Origin: Parvibaculum sp039973015 | GTDB lineage: Bacteria; Pseudomonadota; Alphaproteobacteria; Parvibaculales; Parvibaculaceae | Direction of reading: 5' to 3' | Length of the DNA: 64,000 bases | Assembly: GCF_039973015.1 (NCBI RefSeq) | Contig: NZ_JBDWLT010000008.1 | Span: 434,001-498,000, forward strand | In this document: in pieces, positions 51,136 through 62,195 of the stretch | How positions within the stretch are numbered: position 1 is the stretch's first letter | How the letters are laid out: every line of letters starts with the position of its first letter | The notes under the pieces: generated by a model | Told to the model about the DNA's origin: nothing | What the model saw: the letters and a program-made list of their open reading frames with translations, nothing else | Database searches by the model: none | Position numbers and translations under genes: made by a program

Positions 51136-51275
51136 ATCTTCGTGTGATCCATATCCATTCGAAATTTGTGTGCCGTTTCGCCGCGGGGCGTTTCGCTGCA
51201 CCCTTTAGGCCTGTTGACGCGGCGGGCTACAGTGTATGCTTGCACAATCACCTTCGATGATGGAGGAGACGTGCC

Positions 51276-52667
51276 ATGCCACCGCTCGATGTCGAAATTC
51301 TTGCCCGACTTCAATTCGCCTTCACTGTCTCCTTTCATATTCTGTTCCCGACACTGACGATCGGGTTGGCCGGTTTTCTTGTTTTCTTCGAGGCAAGATA
51401 TCTGCGCTCGAACAATGAAGTCTGGCTCGTTCTCTATCGTTTCTGGGTCAAGATTTTCGCCCTCACCTTCGGCATGGGGGTCGTCTCCGGCCTCGTCCTC
51501 TCCTACCAATTCGGTACAAACTGGTCGGAATGGTCGCGCATCACGGGCCCGGTGCTCGGACCGTTGATCGGATTCGAGGTTTTGACGGCATTCTTCCTTG
51601 AGGCCGGCTTTCTCGGAATCATGCTGTTCGGCTGGAAAAAGGTCGGTCCGCGCCTTCACTTTCTGGCCACATGTCTGGTCGCTATCGGCACAATGATTTC
51701 GGCTTTCTGGATTCTCTCCGCCAATAGCTGGATGCAGACGCCTGCGGGAGCGAGCTTTGTCGACGGCCAATATGTCGTCGATGACTGGCTTGCGGTCATC
51801 TTCAATCCGTCATTTCCATGGCGGCTCATGCATATGACAACCGCCTCGTACCTCACCTCATCGCTCGTCGTCTCCGGCATATCGGCCTTCTATCTTCTCG
51901 CCGGCAGCCATCGGGAGGTTGCGCGGCAGGCCTTTTCGGTGGCCATGTGGGCCGTCCTCGTTCTCGCACCGCTGCAAATATTTCTCGGCGATCAGCATGG
52001 CCTGAACACGCTCGAACATCAGCCAATGAAAGTGGCAGCGATGGAAGGCAACTGGGAAACGCAATCCCATGCGCCGTTTCACATTTTCGCCATGCCGGAC
52101 CAGAAACTGCAGAAGAACCATCTCGAACTATCGATCCCCTGGGCGTCGAGCCTTATCCTGAAGCACAGCCCGTCGGGGGTTGTGCCGGGGCTCAAGGAAG
52201 TACCGGTCGAAGACCAGCCGCCGGTGGGCATCGTCTTCTGGTCCTTCCGCGTCATGGTCGGGCTTGGTTTCCTGTTTCTCGCGCTGGGGCTCTGGGGCGC
52301 CTATGCACGTTGGCGCGGCACACTTTACGACGCGCGCTGGCTCAAGCGTCTTGCCGTTGTGCTGACGCCTGCGGGCTTCGTCGCGACGCTGTCTGGCTGG
52401 TTCGTGACCGAAGTCGGACGACAGCCCTACACGGTCTATGGTGCGATGCGGACGGAAGACAGTTTCTCGCCGTCCGTAACCGGCGCATCGGTCGCGACGA
52501 CGCTAATCATCTTTCTCATCGTCTATGGCGGCCTTTTCGGCGCCTATCTCTATTATCTCTCAAAGCTCGTCCGAAAGGGCCCCGACCCCCTCAAAACGAG
52601 GGAAACGGAAGAAACGCCCGAGGCGATCCGGGGCGCCCGCCCCGGCCTCGTCGTTCCGGCGGAATAG
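51276..52667 (+). CDS. cydA: Cytochrome bd-type quinol oxidase subunit I, short Q-loop type
   Basis: 463 residues, about 60 shorter than E. coli CydA because the quinol loop is short, as in cyanide-insensitive oxidases (CIO). Heme ligand candidates are His21 (FTVSFHILFP), the His in PWRLMHMTTA, and the Met of a later segment. GDQHGLNTLEHQPMKVAAMEGNW is characteristic. Nine or so membrane segments. It reduces oxygen to water with quinol. cydB follows after 12 bases. Upstream, TTGACG (51214) and TATGCT (51235) may be a weak promoter. Confidence 0.96.
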   Translation: MPPLDVEILARLQFAFTVSFHILFPTLTIGLAGFLVFFEARYLRSNNEVWLVLYRFWVKIFALTFGMGVVSGLVLSYQFGTNWSEWSRITGPVLGPLIGFEVLTAFFLEAGFLGIMLFGWKKVGPRLHFLATCLVAIGTMISAFWILSANSWMQTPAGASFVDGQYVVDDWLAVIFNPSFPWRLMHMTTASYLTSSLVVSGISAFYLLAGSHREVARQAFSVAMWAVLVLAPLQIFLGDQHGLNTLEHQPMKVAAMEGNWETQSHAPFHIFAMPDQKLQKNHLELSIPWASSLILKHSPSGVVPGLKEVPVEDQPPVGIVFWSFRVMVGLGFLFLALGLWGAYARWRGTLYDARWLKRLAVVLTPAGFVATLSGWFVTEVGRQPYTVYGAMRTEDSFSPSVTGASVATTLIIFLIVYGGLFGAYLYYLSKLVRKGPDPLKTRETEETPEAIRGARPGLVVPAE

Positions 52668-52679
52668 GAGAGGCGCATC

Positions 52680-53696
52680 ATGGAAACGCTCGCGATCATT
52701 TCCGGTGGCATTATCGGCGCCGCGATCCTCATGTATGTCGTGCTCGACGGCTTCGATCTGGGCGTCGGCATTCTCTTTCCCTTCGCGCCCGACGAGAAAG
52801 CGCGCGACACAATGATCAACTCCATCGCGCCGATATGGGACGGCAACGAGACGTGGCTTATTCTCGGGGGTGGCGGCCTTCTCGTCTTCTTCCCCGCCGC
52901 CTATTCAATCGCCCTCCCCGCCTTTTACATTCCGGTCATGGCGATGCTCTTTGCCCTGATCTTTCGGGGGGTCACCTTCGAATTCCGGCACCAGGCACAT
53001 ACGAGTACGCACCTCTGGAACCGTTCCTTTTTTTGGGGTTCTCTTATCGCCGCGTTCATGCAAGGCGTATTGCTTGGCGCTTTGGTACAAGGCGTCGAGG
53101 TGGAAAACCTCCGCTACGTAGGCGGCATGTTCGACTGGCTTACACCCTTCTCCATCCTGACGGGAATTGGTGTAGTGATGGGATACGGCCTGCTCGGCGC
53201 CACATGGGTGATCTACAAGACCGAAGGCGAAATACAGGAATGGGCGCAACGCGCGGCCATCATCCTTGGGAGCGGCATGCTGGTCGCAATGGCGGCCGTC
53301 AGCGTGATGACGCCGCTGCTTCGCCCCGCGATAGCGGATCGCTGGTTCGGCGGCGTGAACCTGCTCTATCTCTCGCCGATACCGCTGCTCACGCTCGCTC
53401 TCGCCGCCACTCTCTTCTGGTCGATCTTTTCGCGGCGCGAGCTTCTGCCTTTCCTGTCGTCCGTCGGGCTGTTCATTCTAGGTCTTGGTGGCATCGCAAT
53501 CAGCCTCTACCCGAACATCATTCCGCCTTCTGTGACGGTCTGGGATGCGGTCGCTCCGCGCTCAAGCGTAATCTTTGCGATGGTGGGCGTCGCGGTGGTG
53601 CTGCCGATGGTGCTCATCTACACCATCTACGCCTACAGCGTGTTCCACGGCAAGGCGAGTGCCGAAGGCGGCTACGCCCATCATGAGCATGAGTGA
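52680..53696 (+). CDS. cydB: Cytochrome bd-type quinol oxidase subunit II
   Basis: 338 residues, with about eight membrane segments. The start MMETLAIISG-type helix, DGFDLGVGILFPFAPDE and NSIAPIWDGNETWLILGGGGLLVFFP are the conserved CydB motifs, as is FRGVTFEFRHQA. Partner of CydA in the inner membrane. GGAGAGG lies just before the ATG. It overlaps the DUF2474 gene by 14 bases. Confidence 0.96.
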   Translation: METLAIISGGIIGAAILMYVVLDGFDLGVGILFPFAPDEKARDTMINSIAPIWDGNETWLILGGGGLLVFFPAAYSIALPAFYIPVMAMLFALIFRGVTFEFRHQAHTSTHLWNRSFFWGSLIAAFMQGVLLGALVQGVEVENLRYVGGMFDWLTPFSILTGIGVVMGYGLLGATWVIYKTEGEIQEWAQRAAIILGSGMLVAMAAVSVMTPLLRPAIADRWFGGVNLLYLSPIPLLTLALAATLFWSIFSRRELLPFLSSVGLFILGLGGIAISLYPNIIPPSVTVWDAVAPRSSVIFAMVGVAVVLPMVLIYTIYAYSVFHGKASAEGGYAHHEHE

Positions 53697-53808
53697 GAAA
53701 GAGCCGCGCGGGGGGAAGAAGCTTCTCTGGTTCGCCGCCATCTGGCTTGCGAGCGTTGCTGCCCTTGCTGCTTTTGCATATAGCGTGAGGGTATTGCTCG
53801 GGCTCTAG
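53683..53808 (+). CDS. DUF2474-type small subunit of the bd oxidase
   Basis: 41 residues: a basic N-terminus (MSMSEKEPRGGKKLL) and one membrane helix (WFAAIWLASVAALAAFAYSVRVLLGL). Size and position after cydB fit DUF2474 proteins, the counterpart of CydX in CIO-type oxidases that stabilises the complex. It starts inside cydB (53683, or the second ATG at 53689). Its stop shares CTAG with the convergent regulator gene. Confidence 0.82.
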   Translation: MSMSEKEPRGGKKLLWFAAIWLASVAALAAFAYSVRVLLGL

Positions 53809-55244
53809 CGCACCGGAACGCCAAAGGGCGAGATGCCGCGCACATGATCCTGCACCGTCAGGCGATGCTTCAGCGGCGGGAAGGCGCGCTGTGAGCAGTC
53901 CAGTCTTTCGCAAAGCCTGCAATTGACGCCGATGGGCATGGCAGCCCGCTCGTCATCGAGATCGTAGCCCTGGCTGTAGACGATCTTGCGCGCATGGGCG
54001 ATTTCGCAGCCAAGCCCCACCACATACTGATCGCCCGGCACACCGATACCGGAACCCGCGCGGCTCACCGTACGCGCGATGGAGAAATAACGCGTACCAT
54101 CTTCCATCTGCACGACCTGCGTGTAGACCTCGCCCGGCACGCGGAACGCATCATGCACGTTCCAGCGCGGGCACGTTCCCCCGAAACGGGCGAAGTGAAA
54201 ACCCGCAGCCGAGAAACGCTTCGAGACATTGCCCGCATTGTCTACGCGAATGAGGAAGAAGGGGATGCCCCGCGCGCCCGGACGCTGCAACGTGGTGACG
54301 CGATGGCAGACTTGCTCGAAGCTGGTGCCGAAGCGGCGCCCCAGCAGGCGGATGTCGTAGTGCGTCGCCTCCGCGGTCTTGTGGAAAGGCCCATAGGGCA
54401 TCAGCAACGCGGCGGCGAAGTAATTCGCGAGCGCCACACGGCAAAGTCTTTGCGCTTCCTCGCTTTCAAGGCCAGAGCTCTCGACAATGTCCTCGATGGC
54501 GCGGGACTGCTCGAAATAGCCGAGCTGATAGGCAAGCTGAAACGACCGGCCCGGCTGGTCCAGAAGTTCGGAGAGGAAGATCGTCTGCCGGTGACGGTCG
54601 TAGCGCCTGAGTTCATGCGGCATGAGATCGGCAGGAGCGATGCGTGTCGAGACGCCATGAAGGTCGCGCAGCACTGTCCTGAGTGCCACGTAAGGCTCTT
54701 CCGAACCTATGCCGGCGCTCGCATAGAGCCTCTCCGCTGCATCGTCCAATTCGGGGAAGTGATTGTTCCGGCTGTTGATGAAGTCGCGAACTTCTTCGAG
54801 CGGCAGGCCCGGCGCCTCCGCGCCGTCCAGCATGTCGCGGTCTGCCAGACGCTCCGCAAGCATCGAGCCGTTGGTCACGCTCTCCTGATAGGCGCGGTAG
54901 AGGTTCGAGATCGCATCCGCCGTTGCCGGGCTCGCCGCCGCGATTTCGCGCAAATCCTGAGTAGTGAGGCCCGCATCGCGAAAAAGCGGGTCCGAAAAGA
55001 CCTCGCGGAGGACCGTCAGCGCCTGCGCTTCATCGTCGCCCCCTAGCGAGCGAAGCTCCACGTCATAGACTTCAGCAAGCTTGAGCAGCACCTGGACAGA
55101 GACAGGACGCTGATCCCGCTCGATCAGATTAAGGTAACTTGCCGAAATGCCGAGGTCGGCGGCCATGCGCGCCTGGGTCAGCCCCTTTTCGCGGCGAAGA
55201 CGCCTAACGCGCGGACCGGCAAAGACTTTTTTCTCCGAAGCCAT
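53805..55244 (-). CDS. RamB/ScfR-type transcriptional regulator (XRE HTH, IrrE-like, DUF2083)
   Basis: 479 residues. The XRE HTH is at about 10-64 (VRRLRREKGLTQARMAADLGISASYLNLIE); an IrrE-like middle domain (RRYDRHRQTIFLSELLD ... SFQLAYQLGYFE) and the long C-terminal domain follow, ending with VNCRLCERLDCSQRAFPPL, four Cys-type residues. The family includes RamB, a repressor of glyoxylate genes in Corynebacterium, and PccR of Rhodobacter, which senses short-chain acyl-CoA. It is divergent from aceB-aceA, so control of the glyoxylate shunt is likely. Confidence 0.92.
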   Translation of the reverse strand: MASEKKVFAGPRVRRLRREKGLTQARMAADLGISASYLNLIERDQRPVSVQVLLKLAEVYDVELRSLGGDDEAQALTVLREVFSDPLFRDAGLTTQDLREIAAASPATADAISNLYRAYQESVTNGSMLAERLADRDMLDGAEAPGLPLEEVRDFINSRNNHFPELDDAAERLYASAGIGSEEPYVALRTVLRDLHGVSTRIAPADLMPHELRRYDRHRQTIFLSELLDQPGRSFQLAYQLGYFEQSRAIEDIVESSGLESEEAQRLCRVALANYFAAALLMPYGPFHKTAEATHYDIRLLGRRFGTSFEQVCHRVTTLQRPGARGIPFFLIRVDNAGNVSKRFSAAGFHFARFGGTCPRWNVHDAFRVPGEVYTQVVQMEDGTRYFSIARTVSRAGSGIGVPGDQYVVGLGCEIAHARKIVYSQGYDLDDERAAMPIGVNCRLCERLDCSQRAFPPLKHRLTVQDHVRGISPFGVPVR

Positions 55245-55300
55245 GCGGCAACCTTTGAAAAATTGCCTTCCAATAAGGCAGTTCAGGGCACTGTAATTTA

Positions 55301-55383
55301 CAATATTTACATTTTCAACAGAATCGCACAGGAATCTTGTGAAGTTCTTTACTTCAATATTTTCAATGACTTAGTAAATATTG
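55301..55383. promoter_or_regulatory. Inverted repeats in the aceB regulator gap
   Basis: CAATATTTAC at 55301-55310 and its exact reverse complement GTAAATATTG at 55374-55383, 63 bases between them. CAATATTTTCAA lies at 55355-55366. The gap (55245-55458) is strikingly AT-rich for this genome and separates the divergent ScfR-type regulator from aceB, so these are candidate regulator sites. They do not match the TTTGCAAA motif I recall for PccR. Confidence 0.5.
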
Positions 55384-55458
55384 GACAAGCGGCTGTCGAG
55401 CCTGTATGACCTCGCGCAACAGAACCCCCAGAGATTCCGATTACGGAGGCGAGCGAGC

Positions 55459-57078
<1,620 letters not shown>

Positions 57079-57111
57079 CCGAAACCACCCTCCGCATCCC
57101 AGGAGCATTCC

Positions 57112-58404
57112 ATGAGCAAGACCTTTTACGACATCATCCCGAGCGCGCCCAAGGGCCGCTTCGACAATGTGAAGCGCAACTACAGCGTCGAAGACGTTGA
57201 GAAGCTGCGCGGTTCCTTCCCCATCGAGTACACGCTCGCCAATCGCGGCGCGAACAAGCTCTGGGATCTGCTGCACACGACCGACTATGTGCATTCGCTG
57301 GGCGCCCTTTCGGGCAACCAGGCCATGCAGATGGCGCGTGCGGGCCTCAAGGCGATCTATCTCTCGGGCTGGCAGGTTGCCGCCGACGCGAACACCGCCG
57401 GCACGACCTATCCCGACCAGTCGCTCTATCCGGCGAACTCGGGCCCCGAGCTTGCGAAGAAGATCAACAAGACGCTGAAGCGTGCCGACGAGATCGAGCA
57501 CTCGGAAGGCGGCGCGAAGCGTGACTGGTTCCTGCCGATCGTCGCAGACGCGGAAGCCGGCTTCGGCGGCCCGCTCAACTGCTTCGAAATCATGAAGGCG
57601 TACATCGAAGCGGGCGCCGCTGGCGTTCACTACGAAGACCAGCTCGCCTCGGAAAAGAAGTGCGGCCATCTCGGCGGCAAGGTTCTGATCCCGACCCGCG
57701 CACATGAGCGCAACCTCAACGCCGCGCGCCTCGGCGCCGACGTCATGGGCACGCCGACGCTCATCATGGCGCGTACCGACGCCGAATCCGCGAACCTCAT
57801 CACCTCCGACATCGACGAGCGCGATCACGAGTTCATCGATTTCGACGCGGGCCGCACCGTCGAAGGCTTCTACCGCCTGAAGCCCGGCATGGGTGTCGAC
57901 CACTGCATCAAGCGCGGCCTCGCCTTCGCGCCTTATGCAGACCTTCTGTGGTGGGAAACCTCCAAGCCGAACCTCGACGACGCCAAGCGCTTCGCCGAAG
58001 CGGTGAAGAAGGAATATCCCGACCAGCTCCTCGCCTATAACTGCTCGCCTTCCTTCAACTGGGAAGCCAATCTCGACAAGGCGACGATCGAGACCTTCCA
58101 GAAGGAAATCGCGGCGATGGGCTACAAGTACCAGTTCGTCACGCTGGCCGGCTTCCACCAGCTCAACTACGGCATGTTTGAACTCGCCCGTGGCTACCGC
58201 GATCGCGGCATGGGTGCCTACTCCGAACTGCAGCAGGCCGAGTTCGGCGCGGAGAAGGACGGCTATACGGCGACCCGCCATCAGCGTGAAGTCGGCACGG
58301 GCTATTTCGACATGGTCAGCCTCGCGGCTGGCGGCGGCGAAAGCTCCACGACGGCGCTCGGCGACTCGACCGAAAGCGCGCAGTTCAAGAAGTCGGCGGA
58401 CTAA
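57112..58404 (+). CDS. aceA: Isocitrate lyase
   Basis: 430 residues. Splits isocitrate into succinate and glyoxylate. The catalytic motif KKCGHLGGKVL holds Cys184; WQVAADAN, VADAEAGFGG, ARTDAESANLI and YNCSPSFNWE are conserved. Together with aceB it forms the glyoxylate shunt, needed for growth on acetate, fatty acids or alkanes. A good terminator follows. Control by the divergent ScfR-type regulator is inferred. Confidence 0.98.
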   Translation: MSKTFYDIIPSAPKGRFDNVKRNYSVEDVEKLRGSFPIEYTLANRGANKLWDLLHTTDYVHSLGALSGNQAMQMARAGLKAIYLSGWQVAADANTAGTTYPDQSLYPANSGPELAKKINKTLKRADEIEHSEGGAKRDWFLPIVADAEAGFGGPLNCFEIMKAYIEAGAAGVHYEDQLASEKKCGHLGGKVLIPTRAHERNLNAARLGADVMGTPTLIMARTDAESANLITSDIDERDHEFIDFDAGRTVEGFYRLKPGMGVDHCIKRGLAFAPYADLLWWETSKPNLDDAKRFAEAVKKEYPDQLLAYNCSPSFNWEANLDKATIETFQKEIAAMGYKYQFVTLAGFHQLNYGMFELARGYRDRGMGAYSELQQAEFGAEKDGYTATRHQREVGTGYFDMVSLAAGGGESSTTALGDSTESAQFKKSAD

Positions 58405-58435
58405 TTCATCCGTCTACTGCTTCTTGCGAAGATCA

Positions 58436-58465
58436 GGGCTGCCGGGAAACCGGCGGCCCTTTTTT
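58436..58465 (+). terminator. Intrinsic terminator of aceBA
   Basis: GGGCTGCCGG-GAAA-CCGGCGGCCC (one G-T wobble) followed by six T residues, 31 bases after the aceA stop. It uses the same GAAA tetraloop as the groESL terminator. Confidence 0.95.
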
Positions 58466-58535
58466 GCGCTCCGGTGCCGTTCCTCTTACGCCCGAGGTAA
58501 TTGCCTCGCCTCCCGCACAAGCGTAGCTTTTTCCC

Positions 58536-59327
58536 ATGAACATACAGACACAGCCCGTGGGCGAGATACTGCGCGATTGGCGTCAGCGGCGGCGGCTGAG
58601 CCAGCTTGCCTTTGCGTGTGATGCCGAAATTTCCGCGCGGCATTTGAGTTTTCTCGAAACAGGCCGGTCGAAACCCAGCCGCCAGATGCTGCTTCATCTG
58701 GCGGAGCTTCTCGATGTTCCTTTCCGTGAGCGGAACATGCTTCTGCTCGCGGCGGGCTACGCACCCGTCTATTCGGAAACGCGGCTCGACAGCCCCGATG
58801 CCGCCGCGGCCCGGCGCGCGGTCGATCTCGTGCTTGCATCGCATGAACCCTTCCCTGCCATCGCCGTGGACCGGCACTGGAATCTCGTTGCGGGGAACGC
58901 GGCGCTACAGCTCTTTCTTGCGGGTATCCCGGAGGAACTTCTCCAGCCGCCGGTCAATGTGTTGCGACTGAGCCTTCATCCGCAGGGGCTTGGAGGGCGC
59001 ATCGAAAACCTCGGCGAGTGGCGCGCGCATATTTTCGAGCGCCTGCAACAGCAGATCGACGCGACGAATGATGCAGGCCTGATCGAGCTCGTGAGGGAAC
59101 TCGAAGCCTATCCGGGCGGCCGGAAACCCGGCGAAGGATATAATTCAGAGTACGGAGGATTGATCGTTCCGTTGAAACTGAAAAGCGATGCGGGCACGCT
59201 TTCCTTCTTCACCGCGACGACCGTTTTCGGAACGGCGGTGGACATTACCTTCTCCGAACTCGTCATCGAATCCTTCATGCCCGCGGACGCTTTCACGGCA
59301 GAAACGGTGCGCGAATTGATGGCGTGA
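58536..59327 (+). CDS. XRE family regulator with MmyB-like ligand domain
   Basis: 263 residues. The HTH is EILRDWRQRRRLSQLAFACDAEISARHLSFLETGRSKPSRQML (about 10-52). The rest, with FPAIAVDRHWNLVAGNAAL, is the PAS-like domain of MmyB-type regulators (Actinobacterial methylenomycin regulator family), which bind fatty acids in one studied member. The AGE GY NSEYGGLIVPLKL stretch and TVFGTAVDITFSEL are typical. Regulon unknown; the convergent BVMO gene is next. Confidence 0.9.
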   Translation: MNIQTQPVGEILRDWRQRRRLSQLAFACDAEISARHLSFLETGRSKPSRQMLLHLAELLDVPFRERNMLLLAAGYAPVYSETRLDSPDAAAARRAVDLVLASHEPFPAIAVDRHWNLVAGNAALQLFLAGIPEELLQPPVNVLRLSLHPQGLGGRIENLGEWRAHIFERLQQQIDATNDAGLIELVRELEAYPGGRKPGEGYNSEYGGLIVPLKLKSDAGTLSFFTATTVFGTAVDITFSELVIESFMPADAFTAETVRELMA

Positions 59328-59387
59328 GCGGGGATAAATGGCCCGAAAACAGGCCGACTGTCATCGAAACGTCACCAAACCGTCACA

Positions 59388-59420
59388 AAGAAAAGAGCCG
59401 GTTCATTGCTGAACCGGCTC
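59388..59420 (-). terminator. Intrinsic terminator for the BVMO gene
   Basis: GAGCCGGTTCA-GCAA-TGAACCGGCTC, an 11-base perfect stem, followed on the minus strand by TTTTCTTTG. It lies about 80 bases beyond the BVMO stop and may also act on the convergent regulator gene. Confidence 0.85.
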
Positions 59421-59502
59421 CTGTTCGTTTCGATGCAGGTGGCGGGGATAAGCCGGAAAACGAAAATAACAATCCCCGCTTTCCGGTTCAGTCCGCCGCG
59501 TT

Positions 59503-61032
59503 CTAGTCGGCGGCCGCGGCCTGCATGCCGCCCGCCGCCGCCGCACCCTGCGCACTCGCTGTCCGCGAGCGAAGCGTGAACTCGTTGAAGTCCGGGTGGC
59601 GCGTCCGCCACCAGTATTTGAAGGTGTAGTTCGCCCAGTTATTGGTGACCTTGCCGCTCTCGGTCTTGTACCAGCTCGTGCAGCCGGAGGCGAAAACCGA
59701 GTTGGCATTGTCCGCCTGCACGCTTTCGTTCGAGGCGCGCTGCGCTTCGGGCCTCACATCGAGATAGAGAAGATTATCCTTCTTCAGCTTCTCGACGCAT
59801 TGCGCGATGTAGTTCGCCTGACACTCGATCATGAAGATGATCGAGTTGTGACCGAGATTGGTGTTCGGCCCGTAGAGCATGAAGAAATTCGGGAAGCCCG
59901 AAACGGTCATGCCGTGATGGGCCTCTGCGCCCGTCTTCCACGCCTCTTTAAGGTCACGGCCCGCGAGGCCTTTCATGGTCATCGGCCCGAGGAAGTGCGT
60001 CGTGTCGAAGCCCGTGCTGTAGACGATGATGTCGAACGCGCGCTCCGTGCCGTCCTGCGTGCGGACGCCCGAAGGGGTGATCTGCGAAATGCCGTCGGTG
60101 ACGACGTCGACATGATCCATGCCCATTGCGGGCCACCAGTCATTCGCGAAGAGGACACGCTTGCAGCCCGGCTCGTAGTCCGGGGTCAGCTTGCGCTTCT
60201 TCTCGGGGTCCGACACATGGAGGTTCATCTCCTCGATGGCGGCCTCCTTCAGCTTGTCGCCGGAGGTGTGGAAGGTGCGGTAGAGAAGCTCGCCGAACCA
60301 GTATGTTTTCCAGCGCTGAATATTGATGGTCCAGGGGAGCGCCCTGTAGAGCGCCTTTTCCCAACCGTAGAACTCACGCTGCGGGCGCGGCAGCACCCAG
60401 CTTGCCGACCGCTGGAAGATGGTGACGCTGCCTGCTTCCTTCGCGATCTCCGGCACGAACTGAATGGCACTCGCACCATTGCCGATGACGGCGATACGCT
60501 TGCCCTTCAAATCGACCGCATGGTTCCACTGCGCGGAGTGCCAGTTGTCGCCCTTGAATGTTTCGCGGCCCGGAATGTCCGGCCAGGCGGGACGGTGAAG
60601 CTGGCCCGTGCCTGCCGCCATGACATTCGCCTCGAATGTCCGCTCGCCCGACTTCAACGTCCACATGCCCGTCTGTTCGTCGAAGGCCGCGTCGTCGATT
60701 TCCGTGTTGAAACGGATGTGACCGCGCAGCCCGTATTTGTCGACAACGGATTCGAGATAGGCCTTGATGTCGGCGGCGAAGACATACTTCTTCGTCCAGG
60801 TCGGCCGCATGTCGAAGGAATATTGATACATGTGCAGCGGTACATCGCAGGAACAACCCGGATAGGTGTTCTCGCGCCAAGTGCCGCCGATCTCACTCGC
60901 CTTCTCGTAGATCGTGAAGTTGGTGAAACCCTTTTCCTTGAGCTTGATCGCGGTGCAGATGCCCGCAACGCCCGCGCCGAGAATGGCCACTACAGGGCCT
61001 TCGGCTTCCTGCGCATCATATGCCAGTGCCAT
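59503..61032 (-). CDS. Baeyer-Villiger type flavin monooxygenase
   Basis: 509 residues from ATG 61032; GGAGG five bases upstream favours it over an ATG at 61053. FAD site ILGAGVAGICTA, NADPH site VIGNGASAIQFV, and the BVMO fingerprint FKGDNWHSAQW (about 159-169) with final Trp. GGTWRENTYPGCSCDVPLHMYQYSF is typical of the CHMO-like class. It inserts oxygen next to a ketone carbonyl, giving an ester or lactone. The Ala-rich tail is poorly conserved. An esterase-like serine hydrolase lies 1.1 kb away on the other strand. Confidence 0.95.
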   Translation of the reverse strand: MALAYDAQEAEGPVVAILGAGVAGICTAIKLKEKGFTNFTIYEKASEIGGTWRENTYPGCSCDVPLHMYQYSFDMRPTWTKKYVFAADIKAYLESVVDKYGLRGHIRFNTEIDDAAFDEQTGMWTLKSGERTFEANVMAAGTGQLHRPAWPDIPGRETFKGDNWHSAQWNHAVDLKGKRIAVIGNGASAIQFVPEIAKEAGSVTIFQRSASWVLPRPQREFYGWEKALYRALPWTINIQRWKTYWFGELLYRTFHTSGDKLKEAAIEEMNLHVSDPEKKRKLTPDYEPGCKRVLFANDWWPAMGMDHVDVVTDGISQITPSGVRTQDGTERAFDIIVYSTGFDTTHFLGPMTMKGLAGRDLKEAWKTGAEAHHGMTVSGFPNFFMLYGPNTNLGHNSIIFMIECQANYIAQCVEKLKKDNLLYLDVRPEAQRASNESVQADNANSVFASGCTSWYKTESGKVTNNWANYTFKYWWRTRHPDFNEFTLRSRTASAQGAAAAGGMQAAAAD

Positions 61033-61232
61033 TTTTACCTCCCCGCCGGCCACCCTCCTCCCTCAAGAAAGGGCGCTCCGGCCTTGAATTCCGGATACCG
61101 ATGAGAAAGCCTAGCCCGTTTTCCAGGCAGGTGGAACCGCCTCAAAGAAGGGGCGCGCCACCCGAAAGACAGGGCGAGACAAAAAGTGCAGGACGCGGTA
61201 AATCACCTGCGCTGCCGCTAGGGAAACCTCAG

Positions 61233-61724
61233 ATGACCTCGACGACCATACCCGCCACGACCGATCTTTCCGACGACTATCCGGACCTCGTCCGGCACGC
61301 GGATTCCCTTTTTCGCGACTATGGCGGCAGAATCGGCTTTTGCGGGCCAGTGGCGACGCTGAAAGTTCCAGACGACAACAGCAAGGTCCGCGAGGCCGTG
61401 GAAAGCCCGGGCGGCGGCCGCGTACTCGTGGTCGATGGCGGCGGCGCCCTCAACTACGCCCTGTTCGGCGGCAATCTCGGCAAGCTCGCGGAAAAGAACG
61501 GCTGGGCCGGTGTGGTGGTTTATGGCTGTGTGCGCGATACGGCTGAACTCGCCGAATGCGCCATCGGCGTGAAGGCGCTCGCGGCGCATCCCAAACGGAG
61601 CGACAAGCGCGGCCTTGGCGAAACAGATGTCGCGGTGAGCTTCGCGGGTGTGACGATCGCGCCCGGCGAATGGCTCTATGCCGATGCGGACGGAATTGTT
61701 GTTTCTTCGGAGAAACTCGGCTGA
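61233..61724 (+). CDS. rraA: RraA family protein
   Basis: 163 residues. FCGPVATLKVPDDNSKVREAVE and GRVLVVDGGGALNYALFGGNLG, then GVVVYGCVRDTAEL (about 90-103) and PGEWLYADADGIVV are conserved. The family comprises regulators of RNase E and, in other members, 4-hydroxy-4-methyl-2-oxoglutarate/oxaloacetate aldolases; GGN-x20-R-D, the metal and substrate motif of the aldolase, is present. The ATG at 61233 is preferred; the open frame upstream overlaps the BVMO promoter. Confidence 0.92.
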   Translation: MTSTTIPATTDLSDDYPDLVRHADSLFRDYGGRIGFCGPVATLKVPDDNSKVREAVESPGGGRVLVVDGGGALNYALFGGNLGKLAEKNGWAGVVVYGCVRDTAELAECAIGVKALAAHPKRSDKRGLGETDVAVSFAGVTIAPGEWLYADADGIVVSSEKLG

Positions 61725-61754
61725 GGCCGCTCGGAAAAACCCGGCTGAGGCCGA

Positions 61755-61958
61755 TCAGGCGACGAGCTCAACCAGCTTCCAGAGTCCAAGCGCGACAATC
61801 GCGGCGGACATAAGCCCGCCCGAACCGACGAGCAGCATCTCCACCTTGCTTACAGTCTCAATGTCCTGAAACGCGCTATCCGTTCGCGCATCCGGCTCCA
61901 TGCGAGCAAAGCCCTGAAACACATCCGCGCCCCGGATGTTGCGATCCAAATCAGCCAT
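61755..61958 (-). CDS. Small single-span membrane protein
   Basis: 67 residues. A strong GGGGGGTGGG precedes the ATG. One C-terminal helix (MLLVGSGGLMSAAIVALGLWKLVELVA) follows a polar N-terminal part (DLDRNIRGADVFQGFARMEPDART). No family is recognised. It lies between convergent rraA and the divergent serine hydrolase gene. Confidence 0.6.
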   Translation of the reverse strand: MADLDRNIRGADVFQGFARMEPDARTDSAFQDIETVSKVEMLLVGSGGLMSAAIVALGLWKLVELVA

Positions 61959-62195
61959 CCCACCCCCCTTTTCGGTATTCCGTAGACGGAATTCATTACC
62001 AAATCGGACAAAAAAACCATTGCATTGAGCTAAGGCATTTCTGTGATTCGTGTCAATTCCATGCAGCAGACACGGGCAGAAAGGTTACTTCGCAGATGCA
62101 AAACGCCGCGCGGTGGCTGTGCATTGCCGAGAGTGCTATCACTGATCCGCAAACAGATCGCCGGGAAGCGGCGGCAACAGGGGGGAACGTCCATC

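Noticed and set aside
51120..51150. Direct repeat CGTGTGATCC near the end of the kinase gene
   Set aside because: Only two ten-base copies, one inside coding sequence; chance is sufficient.
51818..53686. 622-codon plus-strand frame across cydA and cydB
   Set aside because: Shifted frame of the two oxidase genes, arginine-rich and without motifs.
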